Origin: Bacteroidales bacterium Bact_07 | GTDB lineage: Bacteria; Bacteroidota; Bacteroidia; Bacteroidales; Tenuifilaceae | Direction: 5' to 3' | Assembly: GCA_001603415.1 (NCBI GenBank) | Contig: LUYY01000011.1 | Span: 1 to 9,483 of the forward strand | DNA: 9,483 bases | Part shown: piece after piece, positions 6,521-9,483 of the stretch | Position numbering within the stretch: position 1 is the stretch's first letter | Layout of the letters: every line of letters starts with the position of its first letter | Notes under the pieces: generated by a model | What the model was told of the DNA's origin: nothing | The model's input: the letters and a program-made list of their open reading frames with translations, nothing else | The model's database searches: none | Position numbers and translations under genes: made by a program

Positions 6521-6605
6521 CTGCTCAACCTGCGTCATCAGCGTTCCTTACCACCTCAAGAACAACGCCCCCTGTCATTCCGAGCACCTGCGAGGAATCT
6601 CATTT
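6521..6605. repeat. Remnants of dispersed intergenic repeats
   Basis: Bases 6521-6550 (CTGCTCAACCTGCGTCATCA then GCGTTCC) and 6574-6600 (GTCATTCCGAGC, a short spacer, GAGGAATCT) look like two sequence types that I recognise as recurring between genes in many Bacteroidota and other genomes. The second forms an imperfect inverted repeat (ATTCCGAG against CGAGGAAT). The short open frame across this stretch (6382-6609) is translated repeat, not a gene. Copy number elsewhere is unknown from this window. Confidence 0.6.
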
Positions 6606-6654
6606 GTAAAAAGATTGAAGGTGAAAAGTGATGCTTCGACGGATTCACTCATTA

Positions 6655-6676
6655 GCGCGCGTCTCCTGACGCGTGC
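6655..6676. repeat. Third copy of the GC-rich palindrome
   Basis: The stretch repeats the core of the 6401 and 6461 elements with one change: CGCGTC (6658-6663) pairs with GACGCG (6668-6673) around TCCT, so T replaces A and the stem is one pair shorter than in the other copies. It is followed by the same GTGC. Confidence 0.8.
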
Positions 6677-6795
6677 GTTTATTAATATAAGTTAAAAGGG
6701 CCTGTTCCGTGCATTAGCCCAAACTAAATGACTTTATTTAATAACTTCCCATTACTGGTAACTTTTCGTTTTTTCTACCCCTTATCCTTCCCCTA

Positions 6796-6826
6796 TTGAT
6801 TTTTACCAACAAATAAGTTATCTTAG
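6796..6826 (+). promoter_or_regulatory. Promoter of the envelope-protein operon
   Basis: TTG (6796-6798) is separated by 20 bp from TATCTTAG (6819-6826), matching the Bacteroidota -33 (TTTG, here ATTG) and -7 (TAnnTTTG, one mismatch) arrangement. Transcription would begin near 6833, giving a leader of about 40 nt before the ATG at 6874. It is the best promoter in the window. Confidence 0.6.
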
Positions 6827-6873
6827 CAATTCTCAAAATTTATCCGATGAATTAAAACTAAAAACGATATCCT

Positions 6874-7764
6874 ATGAAACGATTCGTAAATTACTTCATG
6901 GTTTTTGCTTTGTTGCTTTCGGCAATGGTCTATTCGTGCTCAGGTGGAAAAACTAACCAGTCTGAGGCCGATACTGAACTAACCGAGGATACCCTTGCGC
7001 AGGACGAGATGGAAATAATGCTTCCCACTCCCTCGGAGGTACTGAGCATTGTGCTTACATCGGGTATCAAGTATTCCGATGGCTACATGGCGCCACTGGA
7101 CATTGAGAAAAAGGCAGTTATGGTGAAGCATAAAGCCTTGGTTTTAGGTGTTTACTTTGCCGATTTTGCCTATGCCAACTACTACAATCAGCGGAATGCT
7201 TCGTCGGAGTATTTTAAGGCATTACAGGAGCTAACACGCGATTTGGGGGTTGGGTCAATACTTAACGACGCTTACTTTAAGCGCTTCGACGCAAACCTTA
7301 ACAACCCCGATTCGCTGGATGCCATTTTTGAGGATTTCTCACAGAATGCCTATAACACCATTATTGAATCGGGCAATAGGGAATTGCTTTCCATGATTGG
7401 TATTGGCGCTGCCATCGAGGTGTTACATATCGGTATTAATTCCATTGAGAATGCTGCAAACCCCGATGAGGCAATAGCAACGGTTATTGATCAAAGTGCG
7501 GTTTTTGATAACTACTATAATAACTTTATTGCCTACAACAGCGATAAACCCGAGTTTAAAAACTTAACCGATGATGTTACTAAAATATTCAAGTTTTTTA
7601 AGGAGAAATTGGCAAAAGCCAACAACGAGTCTGTGGTAACCGATAGCAAGCAACATTTCACCATTTCGGGTGGCGATACAGCAAAACTGAGTAAAACCGA
7701 TTTGGCTCAGCTGCGCAGCATGGTTTCCGACGTTCGTAAAAAGTTAATCGACCTCAAGTATTAA
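6874..7764 (+). CDS. Hypothetical alpha-helical lipoprotein
   Basis: The 296-residue product starts with a lipoprotein signal: MKR, a hydrophobic core (about 5-19), and a lipobox ending VYSC with Cys22 lipidated. After the Cys comes a flexible, acidic, Ser/Thr-rich tether (CSGGKTNQSEADTELTEDT) up to about residue 45. From LPTPSEVLSIV onward the protein reads as one mostly helical domain, with amphipathic stretches such as KALVLGVYFADFAYANYYN and LLSMIGIGAAIEVLHIGINSI and a charged C-terminal helix ending DVRKKLIDLKY. The hydrophobic helices are broken by polar residues and look buried rather than membrane-spanning. Acidic residues are not placed right behind the Cys, so the surface-export signal seen in the 723 lipoprotein is weaker here; a periplasm-facing anchor is possible. 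I do not recognise a named family. It is first in a three-gene cluster, 17 bp before the next. Confidence 0.8.
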   Translation: MKRFVNYFMVFALLLSAMVYSCSGGKTNQSEADTELTEDTLAQDEMEIMLPTPSEVLSIVLTSGIKYSDGYMAPLDIEKKAVMVKHKALVLGVYFADFAYANYYNQRNASSEYFKALQELTRDLGVGSILNDAYFKRFDANLNNPDSLDAIFEDFSQNAYNTIIESGNRELLSMIGIGAAIEVLHIGINSIENAANPDEAIATVIDQSAVFDNYYNNFIAYNSDKPEFKNLTDDVTKIFKFFKEKLAKANNESVVTDSKQHFTISGGDTAKLSKTDLAQLRSMVSDVRKKLIDLKY

Positions 7765-7781
7765 CCCTAAAAGTATCGACT

Positions 7782-8246
7782 ATGTTTAAACAAATTATAC
7801 TTTCTGCATCACTTGTAGTTGCGGCATTTGTAACGGTTAATGCTCAATGCACCGGTTTTCATACTACACGCGATTGTACACCTCCCGAAATTGAAGATTT
7901 TAAACGATTTGGACAATCGCGTAGCCGTTTGGTTGAGGCTAAAAAAACCTTTACCTATCAGGTAGTTCTTTTTGGCGGGTACGACTACAAAATTGGCATT
8001 TGTACCGAAAAGGGCTACTACCCTGTTCAGTTCAGAATTATTAATGCCGACGACAACTCTGTTTTTTACGATAACGCCAACGACGATTACGTTGAAACCG
8101 TAGGTTTTACCGTTGAAAAAACCAAAAACGTTCTTTTTGAAATAACCGTACTGGCAAGTAAGAAGGAGTTCAAGGATGCCACTGATTCCCGTGTGTGTGC
8201 CGGCGTTGCCATTTACTGGCGCAAAGTTCCCAAAACTGGTTTTTAA
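7782..8246 (+). CDS. Small secreted four-cysteine hypothetical protein
   Basis: The 154-residue protein has a type I signal peptide (MFK, hydrophobic core 5-19, probable cleavage VNA|Q after residue 21). The mature part, about 133 residues, has four cysteines (Cys23, 32, 74, 139), an even number suggesting two disulfides in the periplasm or outside. The first pair flanks TGFHTTRD; the third lies in YDYKIGICTEKG, the fourth in CAGVAIYWRK. The region from about 56 on is rich in alternating hydrophobic residues (TFTYQVVLF, LFEITVLA) and should be a beta-sandwich. I believe I have seen this pattern in unnamed Bacteroidota proteins, but no function is known to me. It sits 17 bp after the lipoprotein and 8 bp before the OmpA-like gene, so all three are probably one transcript. 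Confidence 0.78.
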   Translation: MFKQIILSASLVVAAFVTVNAQCTGFHTTRDCTPPEIEDFKRFGQSRSRLVEAKKTFTYQVVLFGGYDYKIGICTEKGYYPVQFRIINADDNSVFYDNANDDYVETVGFTVEKTKNVLFEITVLASKKEFKDATDSRVCAGVAIYWRKVPKTGF

Positions 8247-8254
8247 TTTAAGCA

Positions 8255-9483
8255 ATGCGTAAATTTATAAATATAACCCTTTTAACACTTTCTTGTATTG
8301 CAGCAAGCGGTCAAAACCTTGTTCGGAATGCGGGATTTGAAAAGTATTACACCTGTCCCGATAACTATACCGTGGAGTACACCAAACGGTTTATTCCCGA
8401 TTGGGTGATGCCCACCAAGGGCACACCCGATTATTTTAACCGCTGTAGCAAGGAGATGGTTGGTGTTCCGCAAAACTTTATGGGCAGTATTTTCCCTGCC
8501 GAAGGGGATGGCTTTGTTGGTCTTGTTTTACTCGACACCCCCGATATAAAGGAAGAAATTGATTACCGCAATTACGTACACAGCGGTCCACTTGCACCGG
8601 TTACTATTACTAATGCCAACATAAAAAAACCTGATACCAAGCGTAGGGTAAAACCCATCAATTACCGTGAGTATCTGCAAACCCAACTCATTACACCCCT
8701 GCAGCCAAACCAACTTTACCGTATTAGTTTTAAATACGCTTTGGCTCAGCACTCCACCTTTGTTTTAAACAGGCTGGGTGTTGCTTTTACTGAGAATCCC
8801 ATAAAACAGAAGGATGGAGTTTTGCACTATAAACCCAATGCTTTTATCGATACGGTTGCACTTTTTGCCACCCCCGGTATTTGGGTTGAATTTGCCGATA
8901 CTTTCCGAACTCGCGGGGGAGAAATTTACTTGACCATTGGAAACTTTTACGACGATAAGCAAACCCAATACTTTTCCAACGACATTAGCGGCATAAATAC
9001 TACGCTTCAGCGTGTAATCCTTACCAACCAGATTGCTTACTACTATATCGACGATGTGAGGCTTGAACCAGTTAAGGCAGCTGATGCCGGGGTACTTTCA
9101 CCACGCTTTGTGCCATTTAGTATGCTAAAACATAACGAATTGAGTAAAATTGACACCATTGGCCGATTTTTTGCGCTGCTCGACGAGGTTTACTTCGACA
9201 TAGGTCAACCCGGCACTAAACCACGCAGCCTTTGCCAGCTCGACGGTTTAATAGTGTATCTCCAACATAATCCTAACCTTGGCATTGAACTGAATGGGCT
9301 TATTCACGAGGTGGAAACCGATACTGTTGGAGCAAACAGCCGCTTAAACGCCATGAAACAATTCTTTATTGACTGCGGCATTGCTGAGGGTAGGATAAAA
9401 CTAAAAGTACTCGATGATTTTAAATCCATTTCGCCTAAATACCGTTTTTACCGCGAGGGTTTACCTTGCGTTTACTACTCATC
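8255..9483 (+). CDS. Secreted protein with N-terminal jelly-roll-like region and OmpA-like C-terminal domain (3' end outside window)
   Basis: The frame opens at ATG 8255 and stays open to the window edge, giving 409 complete codons. A signal peptide covers residues 1-19 (cleavage near ASG|Q). The mature start QNLVRNAGFEKYYTCPDN, with a later VMPTKGTPDYFNRC, is a pattern known in Bacteroidota proteins that pair a jelly-roll-like domain with OmpA. Residues about 145-280 look beta-rich (LYRISFKYALAQ, IYLTIGNFYDD, YYYIDDVRLEP). From about 300 the OmpA-like domain begins: LLDEVYFDIGQPG (308-320), then LDGLIVYLQHNPNLGIELNG, NSRLNAMKQFF and CGIAEGRIKLK follow the usual order. Key peptidoglycan-binding positions look altered: the GHTD motif reads NGLIHE, and the Arg of NxxLSxxR is Lys. 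It may anchor at the outer membrane or wall with weakened peptidoglycan binding. The true length is unknown. Confidence 0.85.
   Translation, partial: MRKFINITLLTLSCIAASGQNLVRNAGFEKYYTCPDNYTVEYTKRFIPDWVMPTKGTPDYFNRCSKEMVGVPQNFMGSIFPAEGDGFVGLVLLDTPDIKEEIDYRNYVHSGPLAPVTITNANIKKPDTKRRVKPINYREYLQTQLITPLQPNQLYRISFKYALAQHSTFVLNRLGVAFTENPIKQKDGVLHYKPNAFIDTVALFATPGIWVEFADTFRTRGGEIYLTIGNFYDDKQTQYFSNDISGINTTLQRVILTNQIAYYYIDDVRLEPVKAADAGVLSPRFVPFSMLKHNELSKIDTIGRFFALLDEVYFDIGQPGTKPRSLCQLDGLIVYLQHNPNLGIELNGLIHEVETDTVGANSRLNAMKQFFIDCGIAEGRIKLKVLDDFKSISPKYRFYREGLPCVYYS

Larger units (their letters stand above)
6364..6873. other. Gene-free repeat-rich intergenic region
   Basis: This 510-bp gap holds no credible gene on either strand. 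Its left two thirds are the repeats listed separately. The stretch 6677-6795 shows nothing I can name. The right end holds the promoter of the next operon. No clear intrinsic terminator for the transporter unit is visible; the GC-rich hairpins lack T-runs. Confidence 0.8.

Noticed and set aside
6382..6609. 75-codon open frame in the intergenic gap
   Set aside because: It runs through the GC-rich palindromes and the GTCATTCCGAGC repeat; its residues are translated repeat with no domain-like pattern or start context.
7809..8255. 148-codon open frame on the minus strand
   Set aside because: It lies entirely opposite the secreted four-cysteine gene, which has a signal peptide and cluster spacing; the minus frame has none and is an antisense shadow.

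Overview
The window reads as a chromosomal segment of a Bacteroidota bacterium, probably in the Bacteroidales/Marinilabiliales range. The signs are: no clear Shine-Dalgarno sequences, Bacteroidota-type -7 promoter boxes (TAnnTTxG), lipoproteins with Bacteroidota-style N-termini, and a secreted OmpA-tailed protein of a kind typical of this phylum. A known short repeat (GTCATTCCGAGC...GAGGAATCT) also occurs often in Bacteroidota intergenic DNA. Everything is transcribed left to right. The assignment rests on recognition only; no search was run.

Layout. Positions 2-94 hold the last 30 codons of an unidentified gene, followed 18 bp later by a SlyD-like FKBP prolyl isomerase (113-607) and a perfect-palindrome terminator (630-660). 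A small unrecognised lipoprotein follows (723-1247). The 157-bp gap after it is almost entirely repeat: two tandem copies of a 21-bp hairpin unit, then a run with 7-bp periodicity reaching the start of an acidic amino acid/dicarboxylate symporter (1405-2694). That symporter ends inside its own terminator hairpin.

The most interesting part is the two-gene unit at 2741-6363. The first gene is a soluble protein with the outline of a histidine kinase core, but with the phosphoacceptor His replaced by Phe and the ATP-binding boxes eroded. Five bases later comes a 989-residue ABCG-type transporter. It carries about 240 extra N-terminal residues (a TerB-like helical part, then an FHA-like beta-rich part) and an unusually long periplasmic loop with a predicted coiled coil. 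I infer a dedicated, phosphorelay-independent regulator or scaffold paired with a regulated exporter or membrane machine; the substrate cannot be read from the sequence.

The 510-bp gap at 6364-6873 has no credible gene. It is a mosaic of short repeats: a 7-bp tandem repeat directly after the transporter stop, three copies of a GC-rich palindrome, and remnants of two dispersed repeats. It ends with the best promoter in the window (TTG, 20 bp, TATCTTAG).

That promoter leads into a tight cluster of three exported proteins: an alpha-helical lipoprotein (6874-7764), a small secreted four-cysteine beta-rich protein (7782-8246), and a protein joining an N-terminal jelly-roll-like region to an OmpA-like domain. 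The last (8255 to beyond 9483) is cut by the window edge. These three are probably one operon acting at the cell envelope.
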